Shown here piece after piece: positions 7,810 to 14,071 of a DNA stretch of 23,967 nucleotides; positions within the stretch are counted from its first letter, which is position 1, and every line of letters begins with the position of its first letter. Under the pieces are notes generated by a model. It made no database searches and was not told the DNA's origin. It saw only the letters and a program-made list of their open reading frames with translations. The position numbers and the translations under genes were made by a program. Origin of the DNA: an uncultured Bacteroides sp. (GTDB taxonomy: Bacteria > Bacteroidota > Bacteroidia > Bacteroidales > Bacteroidaceae); assembly GCA_900766005.1 (NCBI GenBank), contig CAAFTU010000021.1:1-23967 (forward strand). Direction: 5' to 3'.

Positions 7810-9156
7810 ATGAGAAAGAAAATAGGATTTGTTTCCTTCTTGTTGGGGCTGCCGTTTTGGTTGTTTGCACAGCAGGCAGACAAGGTAAAAGTAAGTGGCA
7901 CTATGGAAGGAGAAGGGTTTGTGAATCCGAAGTTGTATGTGAAAGCTATGGACCGGCAGGGACAGGAGGCAGTGGCAGCTTTGGAAGTGGACGGAACCCG
8001 GTTCACAGGCGAAGTGTTGCCGGCGCGTGATGGGTTTTATCAGTTTTTTGGTGTAAACAATCAGTCGCAACTCATTCTTCCTCTGTATTTGCCTCAGGGT
8101 GTACAGCTGGAGGATTTGAAACTTACCATGGTGGATGCCTGTCCGCAGATGAATATTGACAAGAACAACCGTGCACTTTCGGCTTATAATGAGCTGACTT
8201 ATGCAAAAGGACGTGCTTTGTGGGTGGACGGTCAGAATATGACTTCAGACCAGTTGTTCGACTTGGTCAATGGTTTTAATTTGGCTGTTGATTCAATTGT
8301 GAACGCTACGCATTGTGATGCTCCGGTGGAACAGTATTTGCGTTTGTGGGCTTACAATCAGGTGGCCAATTCGTATATGAGTCTTCCTCGCATTCTGGGG
8401 GTAGGACGGGATGTTTCTTTTAAGAAATCGGACGTGTTGGCTGAGCCCGAAGAGGTGCTTGATTCTCCGATGACTGTTTATTTCCCGGCTTCTGTGCATT
8501 TGATATTGGCTTCTCTTCCCCAAGGTAATTTGAACGAGCAGTTTGCTGCCTTGTATCAGAAGTATTCTTGTAAAGAAGTGCGCGGCATGGTAGAAGGCGG
8601 ACTGATTGATCACTTTATTCGCAATTTTAACTTTGAAAAAGGGTATGAAAATGGCCTTGCAGACCTCTCGTCTGTGATTGAAAAGTATCAGCTGGATACT
8701 CGTTATCTGGATGCGTTCAAGATGCGTAAGGCTTCTGCTAAGGGTTCTCCTTTCCCGGAAGGCATTCTGCTGACGGATGTGAATGGAAACAAGGTGGACT
8801 TCAGCAGTTTCAAAGGCTCTTATGTGTATATTGATATGTGGGCTTCCTGGTGTGGTCCGTGCTGCAAGGAAGCTCCTGTGTTGAAGAAACTGGAGCAGGA
8901 GGTAAAGAACCCCAATGTGAAGTTTGTTTCCATCTCGATAGACAAGAGTATTCCGGCATGGAAGAAAAAAATGGAAGCGCTGGGACTGCATGGCAACCAG
9001 CTGCTGAATCAAGACAATAAATTGGCTGAGGCTTTGAATGTGAAGGGTATTCCCATGTTTTTGATTTATGACAAAGAGGGAAAACTGTATATGTATAATG
9101 CTCCTCGTCCCAGCACAGGTACACCTTTGAAGGAATTGCTCGAAGGACTGAAATAG
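7810..9156 (+). CDS. Secreted TlpA-family thioredoxin-like protein with DUF4369-type N-terminal domain
   Basis: Periplasmic (or membrane-associated) thiol-disulfide reductase. It has 448 residues: signal peptide to about 20 with no lipobox; a beta-rich DUF4369-like domain about 25-115; a helical linker; and an AhpC-TSA/redoxin fold about 313-448. The active site WASWCGPC has Cys348 and Cys351, with an extra Cys352 immediately after it, and the cis-proline loop is GIP at 413-415. This architecture is very common in Bacteroidota. Substrate unknown. The gene follows the SusCD-like operon on the same strand after a 184-bp gap with a terminator, so it may be regulated partly on its own. Its position suggests it reduces a ligand or a component of the uptake system, which is inference. 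Confidence 0.88.
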   Translation: MRKKIGFVSFLLGLPFWLFAQQADKVKVSGTMEGEGFVNPKLYVKAMDRQGQEAVAALEVDGTRFTGEVLPARDGFYQFFGVNNQSQLILPLYLPQGVQLEDLKLTMVDACPQMNIDKNNRALSAYNELTYAKGRALWVDGQNMTSDQLFDLVNGFNLAVDSIVNATHCDAPVEQYLRLWAYNQVANSYMSLPRILGVGRDVSFKKSDVLAEPEEVLDSPMTVYFPASVHLILASLPQGNLNEQFAALYQKYSCKEVRGMVEGGLIDHFIRNFNFEKGYENGLADLSSVIEKYQLDTRYLDAFKMRKASAKGSPFPEGILLTDVNGNKVDFSSFKGSYVYIDMWASWCGPCCKEAPVLKKLEQEVKNPNVKFVSISIDKSIPAWKKKMEALGLHGNQLLNQDNKLAEALNVKGIPMFLIYDKEGKLYMYNAPRPSTGTPLKELLEGLK

Positions 9157-9268
9157 GGGCGAGATAGCGGTCGTAAAGCACTGCTTTAGCCCTTACAAAG
9201 CGGTGCTTTATAATCTGTAACAAACCTATAGGTTCTGACATCAGAATGTATAGGTGAGAGATAAAAAT

Positions 9269-9312
9269 AAAAATCCCCTGCCACATCGGTGTGTGTGGCA
9301 GGGGATTTTTTT
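9269..9312. terminator. Bidirectional terminator between convergent genes
   Basis: A near-perfect stem (AAAAATCCCCTGCCACA pairing with TGTGGCAGGGGATTTTT) encloses a short loop. It has A residues on one side and seven T on the other, so it can end both the + strand TlpA-like transcript and the - strand carboxylase transcript. Confidence 0.92.
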
Positions 9313-9352
9313 ATAACGATAACTGCAAAATGTGTGGCTGTAAGCCTGCAAA

Positions 9353-10888
9353 TTACAGCGGTATGTTTCCGTGCTTCTTGGGCGGATTGGTCTGCATCTT
9401 GTTGGCAGTCATATCCAATGCCTGAATCAAGCGCTTGCGAGTCTGGCGCGGATAGATGATTTCATCGATATAGCCCAATTCTGCAGCTTGGTAAGGCGTA
9501 GCAAACTTCTCTTTGTATGCTTCCAGTTCTTTGGCTTTTGTTTCTTCATCTGCCTTGCGGAACAATACGTTGATAGCCCCTTCAGCACCCATTACTGCAA
9601 TTTCTGCGCTCGGGTAAGCGAAGTTCACGTCAGCACCGGTCTGCTTGGAGTTCATCACGATGTAAGCACCACCGTAAGCTTTGCGTGTAATCACTGTAAG
9701 CTTGGGAACTGTTGCTTCGGCAAATGCATAAACAATTTTTGCACCGTGGCGGATGATACCGTTGTTTTCCTGTGTATATCCCGGAAGGAATCCCGGTACG
9801 TCTTCAAACGTGATCAACGGAATGTTGAAGCAGTCGCAGAAGCGGATGAAACGGCTGGCCTTGTCGCTGGCATCAATATCGAGCACACCGGCCAGGTAAG
9901 CAGGCTGGTTGGCTACGATACCTACCGAACGGCCTCCCATGCGGGCGAAACCGATGATGATGTTCTTGGCAAAGTTGGGCATTACTTCAAAGAAATAGCC
10001 GTTGTCTACCACTCGTTCAATGATATCCTTCATGTCGTAGGGAACATTCGGATCAGCGGGAACAATTGTATCCAGCGTTGTATCTTCACGGTTGAAGTCG
10101 TCTGTGCAGTTCTGCTTCTTGGCTTCGTCCATATTGTTTTGAGGCAAGAACGACAGCAGTTCGCGGATGCTCATCAGCAATTCTTCTTCGTCATTGCACA
10201 TAAAGTGAGTAACCCCACTCTTGCTGCTGTGAGCCATGGCACCGCCCAGTTCTTCCTTGCTCACTTCTTCATGGATCACTGTTTTCACTACATCCGGTCC
10301 GGTGACAAACATGTGACTCTGTTCTTTCACCATGAAAATAAAGTCGGTGAGGGCAGGAGAGTAGCAGGCACCTCCGGCACACGGGCCGAGGATAGCCGAA
10401 ATCTGCGGAATGACACCGCTGGCCATTGTATTCTGATAGAAGATATCTGCGTAACCCGAAAGGCTTTCGATACCTTCTTGGATACGTGCACCACCCGAAT
10501 CATTCAGTGCAATGATAGGAGCACCGTTTTTCAGAGCCAGCTGTTGCACTTTAACGATTTTCTTGGCGTTGGAAGCCGACAGTGATCCGCCGTATACGGT
10601 AAAGTCGTATGCGTAAACGAATACCTGGCGTCCGTCAATCTTTCCATATCCCGACACGATACCGTCACCCGGAATCTTGTTCTTGTCCATACCGTAGTTG
10701 GTGCAACGGTGAACCATCAACTTGTCCAGTTCAACAAAGGTACCTTTGTCGAGCAGCATGTCAATGCGTTCGCGGGCAGTCATCTTTCCGCTCTCGTGTT
10801 GCTTTTCTATTTTTGCGAGGCCTCCACCGAGGGAAGCGATGCGGTCACGCTCTTCAAACGTGGCATATGCTTTATTTTTTTCTTCCAT
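9353..10888 (-). CDS. Acyl-CoA carboxylase carboxyltransferase subunit (PccB/MmdA family)
   Basis: Transfers the carboxyl group from carboxybiotin to an acyl-CoA, probably propionyl- and/or acetyl-CoA, in the cytoplasm. At 511 residues it has the usual length. The N-terminal crotonase-like half includes GGARIQEGIESLSGY and the oxyanion-hole segment GPCAGGACYSPAL. The C-terminal half includes FEDVPGFLPG, HGAKIVYAFAEATVP and TRKAYGGAYIVMNSK. Ile410 lies at the position that, as I recall, separates Asp-type propionyl-CoA-selective enzymes from Ile-type broader enzymes. It is the last gene of an operon with a carrier and a biotin carboxylase, 24 bp after the carrier gene. This favours an ATP-dependent carboxylase over a sodium-pumping methylmalonyl-CoA decarboxylase, which would need a membrane beta subunit not seen here. 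Confidence 0.92.
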   Translation of the reverse strand: MEEKNKAYATFEERDRIASLGGGLAKIEKQHESGKMTARERIDMLLDKGTFVELDKLMVHRCTNYGMDKNKIPGDGIVSGYGKIDGRQVFVYAYDFTVYGGSLSASNAKKIVKVQQLALKNGAPIIALNDSGGARIQEGIESLSGYADIFYQNTMASGVIPQISAILGPCAGGACYSPALTDFIFMVKEQSHMFVTGPDVVKTVIHEEVSKEELGGAMAHSSKSGVTHFMCNDEEELLMSIRELLSFLPQNNMDEAKKQNCTDDFNREDTTLDTIVPADPNVPYDMKDIIERVVDNGYFFEVMPNFAKNIIIGFARMGGRSVGIVANQPAYLAGVLDIDASDKASRFIRFCDCFNIPLITFEDVPGFLPGYTQENNGIIRHGAKIVYAFAEATVPKLTVITRKAYGGAYIVMNSKQTGADVNFAYPSAEIAVMGAEGAINVLFRKADEETKAKELEAYKEKFATPYQAAELGYIDEIIYPRQTRKRLIQALDMTANKMQTNPPKKHGNIPL

Positions 10889-10912
10889 GATGCAATTTTC
10901 GTTTAGGGAATG

Positions 10913-11422
10913 TTATGCAATCGGTTCTAATGTAATCAATGTCTGGTCGCCGGTAATGTTGTCGCCTTCCTTCACCAAGACATCCTTGATGCGGCAGTCG
11001 GTACTTACCTTGTAGTTGCTTTGCATCTTCATTGCTTCGATGACAATAGCTGTATCTCCGGCTTTCACTTCCTGACCGGGAGTAACGAGAATCTTCACTA
11101 CCTTGCCCGGCATGGGAGAAGTGATGCGGTCGTTTTGCTCTTCGTCACCTTTCTTACGCATGCGCAGATATTTGGCTTGAGTGTCTACGATATCTACATC
11201 GAAGCTGCTGTAGTGCGTATTCACTTTGTAGCTTTTGCCATTCTCCTTGCGGATGAGCTGTGCATTGGAGCTGCGTCCGTCCATCAGAATGTTGCAAGTG
11301 CCGTTTTCAGCCATTACGATATTCACTTCGAATTGCTTTCCGTCAATTCTAAGCACTACTTTATTGTCTTCTTTGCTGACCAGTTCTACCTCGGCCACGC
11401 GGTTGCCTATATGAATTTCCAT
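10913..11422 (-). CDS. Biotin carboxyl carrier protein of acyl-CoA carboxylase
   Basis: Carries carboxybiotin between the carboxylase and carboxyltransferase active sites. The 169-residue product ends in a biotinyl domain (about 98-169) with the biotinylation motif EAMKM (Lys132) and the PMPGKV hairpin typical of biotin/lipoyl domains. The first 90 residues form a beta-rich region reminiscent of the BT domain that docks carrier domains to the carboxyltransferase in propionyl-CoA carboxylase; that comparison is inference. Unlike E. coli AccB it has no long Ala/Pro linker. It lies between the biotin carboxylase gene (19 bp upstream) and the carboxyltransferase gene (24 bp downstream), so the three are one operon. 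Confidence 0.93.
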   Translation of the reverse strand: MEIHIGNRVAEVELVSKEDNKVVLRIDGKQFEVNIVMAENGTCNILMDGRSSNAQLIRKENGKSYKVNTHYSSFDVDIVDTQAKYLRMRKKGDEEQNDRITSPMPGKVVKILVTPGQEVKAGDTAIVIEAMKMQSNYKVSTDCRIKDVLVKEGDNITGDQTLITLEPIA

Positions 11423-11441
11423 ACTTTACTGCTTTAAAAAA

Positions 11442-12953
11442 TTAGATTCTCAACACGCCTTTGTGCAAACCGAATTCTTTCCACTTGCTGATGGGACGAT
11501 TGTCGGTTGCGTCACCCTTGTTCTCTTCGAGGTTCATGATATAATCCATGTAAGCGGAAATAAGTGCGATGTTTTCTGCACGTTCGCTGGTGCGTGTAAT
11601 GCATTGGCGCAAATATTCACCGTTTTTGGCAATGAAGCCTGTATCGTAGTGACCCTCCACAAAGTCGGGAGTATCCATGATGGCACGCAGATAGCTGATG
11701 TTGTTCTTCACGCCTGTCAGTTTATATTCGTGAAGCACGCGGCGCATCCGTTCGATGGCATATTGACGATTGGTGGCCCATACAATCAGCTTACCGATCA
11801 TTGGGTCGTAATAGATAGGAATTTCGTATCCTTCGTATACGTAGCTGTCAATGCGCACACCGATGCCATTGGGTTCGGTAATCTGCTTGATGATACCCGG
11901 ACTAGGCATAAAGTTCATTTCGGTGTCTTCGGCACAGATACGGCATTCAATGGCGTGTCCGCGCTGCTTGATGTCTTCCTGTTTCAGCTGCAGTTCTTGT
12001 CCGTCGGCTACCTTGATCTGTTCTTTCACCAAATCTACACCGATGACTTCCTCAGTAATGGGGTGTTCCACCTGCAAGCGTGTGTTCATTTCGAGGAAGT
12101 AGTAGTTGTGGTGCTTATCCACCAGAAATTCGATGGTTCCTGCACCGATGTAGTTGACAGCCTTGGCTGCTGCTACTGCTTTCTCACCCATATCCTTTCT
12201 CAGTTCAGGAGTGATGAATACAGAAGGAGTTTCTTCTACAATCTTTTGGTTGCGGCGTTGCACCGAACATTCGCGTTCGCACAGGTGAATGACATTTCCG
12301 TGCTTATCACCCAATATCTGGAATTCAATATGGTGGGGCTCTTCTACAAATTTTTCCAAATAAACCGTGTCGTCACCGAAGGAAGACAGCGATTCGCTCT
12401 TGGCAGTAGTATAGGCTTCTTCCACCTCGTCGGCGCTATGGATAAGGCGCATACCTTTTCCACCGCCACCCATTGACGCCTTCAGCATCACCGGATAGCC
12501 GATCTGGTTGCATAATGCAACAGCCTCTTCTACGCTCTGGAGGTTTTCTTGTGTGCCGGGAACAACTGGCACGCCAGCTTCAATCATCTTGATGCGGGCG
12601 GAGATTTTGTCACCCATGGCTTCCATGGTTTCCGGTTCGGGACCGATGAAAGTGATGCCCTCTTCTCTACAGCGGCGTGCAAAGGATGCATTCTCGGATA
12701 GGAAACCGTATCCCGGATGAATGGCATCTGCACGGGTTGCTTTGGCCACCTCGATTATCTTTTCTATGTTCAGATAACTTTCTTTCGATGCGGCAGGACC
12801 CACACAATAGGCCTCGTCTGCATAAAGCACGTGCTTGGCAGTACGGTCTGCTTCGGAAAAAATAGCGATACTCGTTATTCCCATTTCTCGGCAGGAACGC
12901 ATCACCCGCACGGCAATTTCACCTCGATTGGCTACTAAGATTTTTTTTATCAT
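11442..12953 (-). CDS. Biotin carboxylase subunit of acyl-CoA carboxylase
   Basis: ATP-dependent carboxylation of biotin using bicarbonate. The 503-residue protein shows the complete fold: N-terminal KKILVANRGEIAVRV, HPGYGFLSEN, the ATP-grasp glycine loop MGGGGKGM, ERECSVQRRNQK, GAGTIEFLVD, and the catalytic segment MNTRLQVEHPITE. The reading frame stays open to an ATG at 12998, but I take the ATG at 12953. The family starts at M-I-K-K-I-L-V-A-N-R-G-E, and the extra 15 residues (MWKDTKLGMYLITKS) do not look like part of it. First gene of the operon; its 5' region is long and structured (see 13002-13155). A tail of about 50 residues follows the core fold. Confidence 0.92.
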   Translation of the reverse strand: MIKKILVANRGEIAVRVMRSCREMGITSIAIFSEADRTAKHVLYADEAYCVGPAASKESYLNIEKIIEVAKATRADAIHPGYGFLSENASFARRCREEGITFIGPEPETMEAMGDKISARIKMIEAGVPVVPGTQENLQSVEEAVALCNQIGYPVMLKASMGGGGKGMRLIHSADEVEEAYTTAKSESLSSFGDDTVYLEKFVEEPHHIEFQILGDKHGNVIHLCERECSVQRRNQKIVEETPSVFITPELRKDMGEKAVAAAKAVNYIGAGTIEFLVDKHHNYYFLEMNTRLQVEHPITEEVIGVDLVKEQIKVADGQELQLKQEDIKQRGHAIECRICAEDTEMNFMPSPGIIKQITEPNGIGVRIDSYVYEGYEIPIYYDPMIGKLIVWATNRQYAIERMRRVLHEYKLTGVKNNISYLRAIMDTPDFVEGHYDTGFIAKNGEYLRQCITRTSERAENIALISAYMDYIMNLEENKGDATDNRPISKWKEFGLHKGVLRI

Positions 12954-13001
12954 ACTTTTCGTAATTAAGTACATACCTAGTTTCGTGTCTTTCCACATTC
13001 C

Positions 13002-13132
13002 CGGACTTATTTATGTCCGATAAAAAATGTTGTATTTCTAAGATTTGCGGATAAACAAACGATGTTACAACATCGGTGGTATGAATTAAGTTCATATTTT
13101 TATATGCTTCGTTTTCCGTTGAAGACGAAGCA
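13002..13132 (-). promoter_or_regulatory. Structured leader of the acyl-CoA carboxylase operon
   Basis: Between the candidate -7 box and the biotin carboxylase start lie about 190 bases with four separate inverted repeats. They are 13105-13132 (8-bp arms TGCTTCGT/ACGAAGCA), 13080-13096 (6-bp arms TATGAA/TTCATA), 13060-13075 (7-bp arms CGATGTT/AACATCG, two-base centre) and 13002-13019 (5-bp arms CGGAC/GTCCG). The two-base centre at 13060-13075 suits a protein operator better than an RNA hairpin. No known riboswitch class is recognised. No U-tract follows any of them in the transcript direction. Confidence 0.4.
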
Positions 13133-13147
13133 GAACTAAAATCGCGG

Positions 13148-13155
13148 CAAAGATA
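13148..13155 (-). promoter_or_regulatory. Candidate -7 box of the acyl-CoA carboxylase operon
   Basis: On the minus strand this reads TATCTTTG, an exact TAnnTTTG match. No -33 TTTG is seen at the expected distance. It would give a leader of about 190 nt. Confidence 0.45.
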
Positions 13156-13308
13156 GATAAAATTTAAATAGGATGTTCATTTTCTGCACGAAAGTTGCTC
13201 TTTTGTGCAATGCTTCTTTCATTTTTCCTAAAAAAGTATTAATTAGAGCTATTGCATTCGGTTGAATTATTAAATCATGTTATGTAAAAGTCTTTTCTGT
13301 GTATAAAA

Positions 13309-13339
13309 TTTGTAGTTAACAAAAAAGTAGCTATCTTTG
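13309..13339 (+). promoter_or_regulatory. Promoter of tandem small RNA 1
   Basis: TTTG at 13309-13312, a 19-bp spacer, and TATCTTTG at 13332-13339. This matches the Bacteroides primary sigma factor consensus exactly. No open reading frame of any size follows before the terminator at 13385. Confidence 0.85.
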
Positions 13340-13343
13340 CAAC

Positions 13344-13412
13344 GTGTTTTTCATAGTATTAGATTTAAGGTTAACAAAAAGATTGGCTGTCTGGGATAGA
13401 TAGCCTTTTTTT
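13344..13412 (+). ncRNA. Tandem small RNA 1 (about 69 nt)
   Basis: A short self-contained transcription unit. The predicted start is around 13344, a few bases after the -7 box. The body contains AGTATTAGATTTAAGGTTAA at 13356-13375, and the RNA ends in an 8-bp hairpin (GGCTGTCT / AGATAGCC, loop GGGAT, 13385-13405) plus seven T. A paralogue lies 230 bp downstream with an identical core. Their terminator stems differ by compensatory changes, strong evidence for a functional RNA. Paralogous short sRNA families with tandem members have been reported in Bacteroides thetaiotaomicron (FopS); membership is possible but I cannot check it here. The 5' half is predicted to be single-stranded and is the likely target-binding part. 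No coding potential seen. Confidence 0.85.
13385..13412 (+). terminator. Terminator of small RNA 1
   Basis: Stem GGCTGTCT with AGATAGCC (one G-U pair), loop GGGAT, then seven T. Compared with copy 2, three stem positions change on both sides so that pairing is kept. Confidence 0.9.
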
Positions 13413-13551
13413 ATGCCCTTATGTAAGGGTGGTTGCTGCTCTCCTTTAATGTGAACGAATATGTTAATTGTTAACTGGTAAAGTCTGAAATGTTAATGCG
13501 CTTTTCTGAGTATTAAACCGTGTTATTTTCTCCCTTGTTTTGGTTTTGAAA

Positions 13552-13582
13552 TTTGCTTTTTATTCAAAACACGCTACCTTTG
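13552..13582 (+). promoter_or_regulatory. Promoter of tandem small RNA 2
   Basis: TTTG at 13552-13555, a 19-bp spacer, and TACCTTTG at 13575-13582. The architecture is the same as for small RNA 1, but the spacer sequence differs. Confidence 0.85.
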
Positions 13583-13586
13583 TATT

Positions 13587-13657
13587 GTGTTTTTTTCATA
13601 AGTATTAGATTTAAGGTTAACAAGGGATTGGTTGCTCGTGATGAGTAGCCATTTTTT
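13587..13657 (+). ncRNA. Tandem small RNA 2 (about 71 nt)
   Basis: Paralogue of the unit at 13344. The alignable 5' part is GTGTTTTTTTCATA against GTGTTTTTCAT in copy 1. The core AGTATTAGATTTAAGGTTAA (13602-13621) is identical, then GATTGG leads into the hairpin. The stem is GGTTGCTC / GAGTAGCC with loop GTGAT, followed by one A and six T. The 230-bp distance between copies contains its own promoter and unrelated sequence, so the two RNAs are independently transcribed. It converges on the minus-strand YgbA-like gene that ends at 13707. Likely a trans-acting sRNA of the same family; targets unknown. Confidence 0.85.
13630..13657 (+). terminator. Terminator of small RNA 2
   Basis: An 8-bp stem GGTTGCTC/GAGTAGCC with two G-U pairs, loop GTGAT, then ATTTTTT. 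Confidence 0.88.
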
Positions 13658-13664
13658 GTTTTAT

Positions 13665-13688
13665 ATCCCCTCTTTCCAGAAAGGGGAT
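13665..13688 (-). terminator. Hairpin after the YgbA-like gene
   Basis: Arms ATCCCC and GGGGAT, extended inward by TTTC/GAAA pairing with a small bulge, lie 18 bases downstream of the YgbA stop codon. There is no T-run on the minus strand, so it may be only a weak terminator or a 3' end stabiliser. Confidence 0.4.
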
Positions 13689-13706
13689 GGCAGGTGGAAG
13701 GGGAGC

Positions 13707-14009
13707 TTACCGGCGTTCGCGCCATAGATGGCAGAGAGCCGACCAAGGATGATGGAACAGCATTCTCGGGCCGGCATAGCGCATTACTTCTTGCATCTGT
13801 TTTCGCCTGTCAGGCTTGTAGCAGTGTATGGTGCACCGTCTGCAAGTAGATTTCTGATTTCCAAACGGACAGCGGGAGAGCCGTTCGTGGGCATATTGCA
13901 GGAGGGTGCGGCAAGTGTCGCAAAGTTCTGAGTTTCCTTCTTTGTGGCGGCAATACAGGCGAATCATCTGTTCTACCGTCTGTTTCTCTTCAGCTATTCT
14001 GGATTTCAT
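13707..14009 (-). CDS. YgbA family (nitrous oxide-stimulated promoter family) cysteine-rich protein
   Basis: A 100-residue cytoplasmic protein matching the YgbA_NO pattern: EEKQTVEQMIRLYCRHK, LCDTCRTLLQYAHERL, CPFGNQKSTCRRCTIHCY and VMRYAGPRMLFHHP. Seven of its cysteines (20, 30, 33, 47, 56, 59, 63) include two CxxC pairs that could bind a metal or an iron-sulfur cluster, which is inference. In enterobacteria ygbA responds to nitric oxide through NsrR; nothing in this sequence shows that control. It lies 62 bp after the BspA-like gene on the same strand with no obvious promoter of its own, so co-transcription is possible. Biochemical role unknown. Confidence 0.85.
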   Translation of the reverse strand: MKSRIAEEKQTVEQMIRLYCRHKEGNSELCDTCRTLLQYAHERLSRCPFGNQKSTCRRCTIHCYKPDRRKQMQEVMRYAGPRMLFHHPWSALCHLWRERR

Positions 14010-14071
14010 TTTATTTCGTTATGATATTTATCTATCAGTTTTCTTTATGGCTGGTTGGTGGCATTCCTTTA

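Noticed and set aside
9371..10585. Plus-strand open frame of 404 codons opposite the carboxyltransferase gene
   Set aside because: Antisense shadow of a highly conserved gene. The Cys/Phe/His-rich product resembles no family. The same applies to the 337-codon frame opposite the biotin carboxylase gene.
12954..12998. Upstream ATG extending the biotin carboxylase by 15 residues
   Set aside because: The family begins at MIKKILVANRGE. The extension is not protein-like and would remove most of the leader region.
13564..13746. Minus-strand 60-codon open frame across small RNA 2
   Set aside because: It overlaps the sRNA promoter, body and terminator as well as the YgbA gene end, and has no protein-like features.
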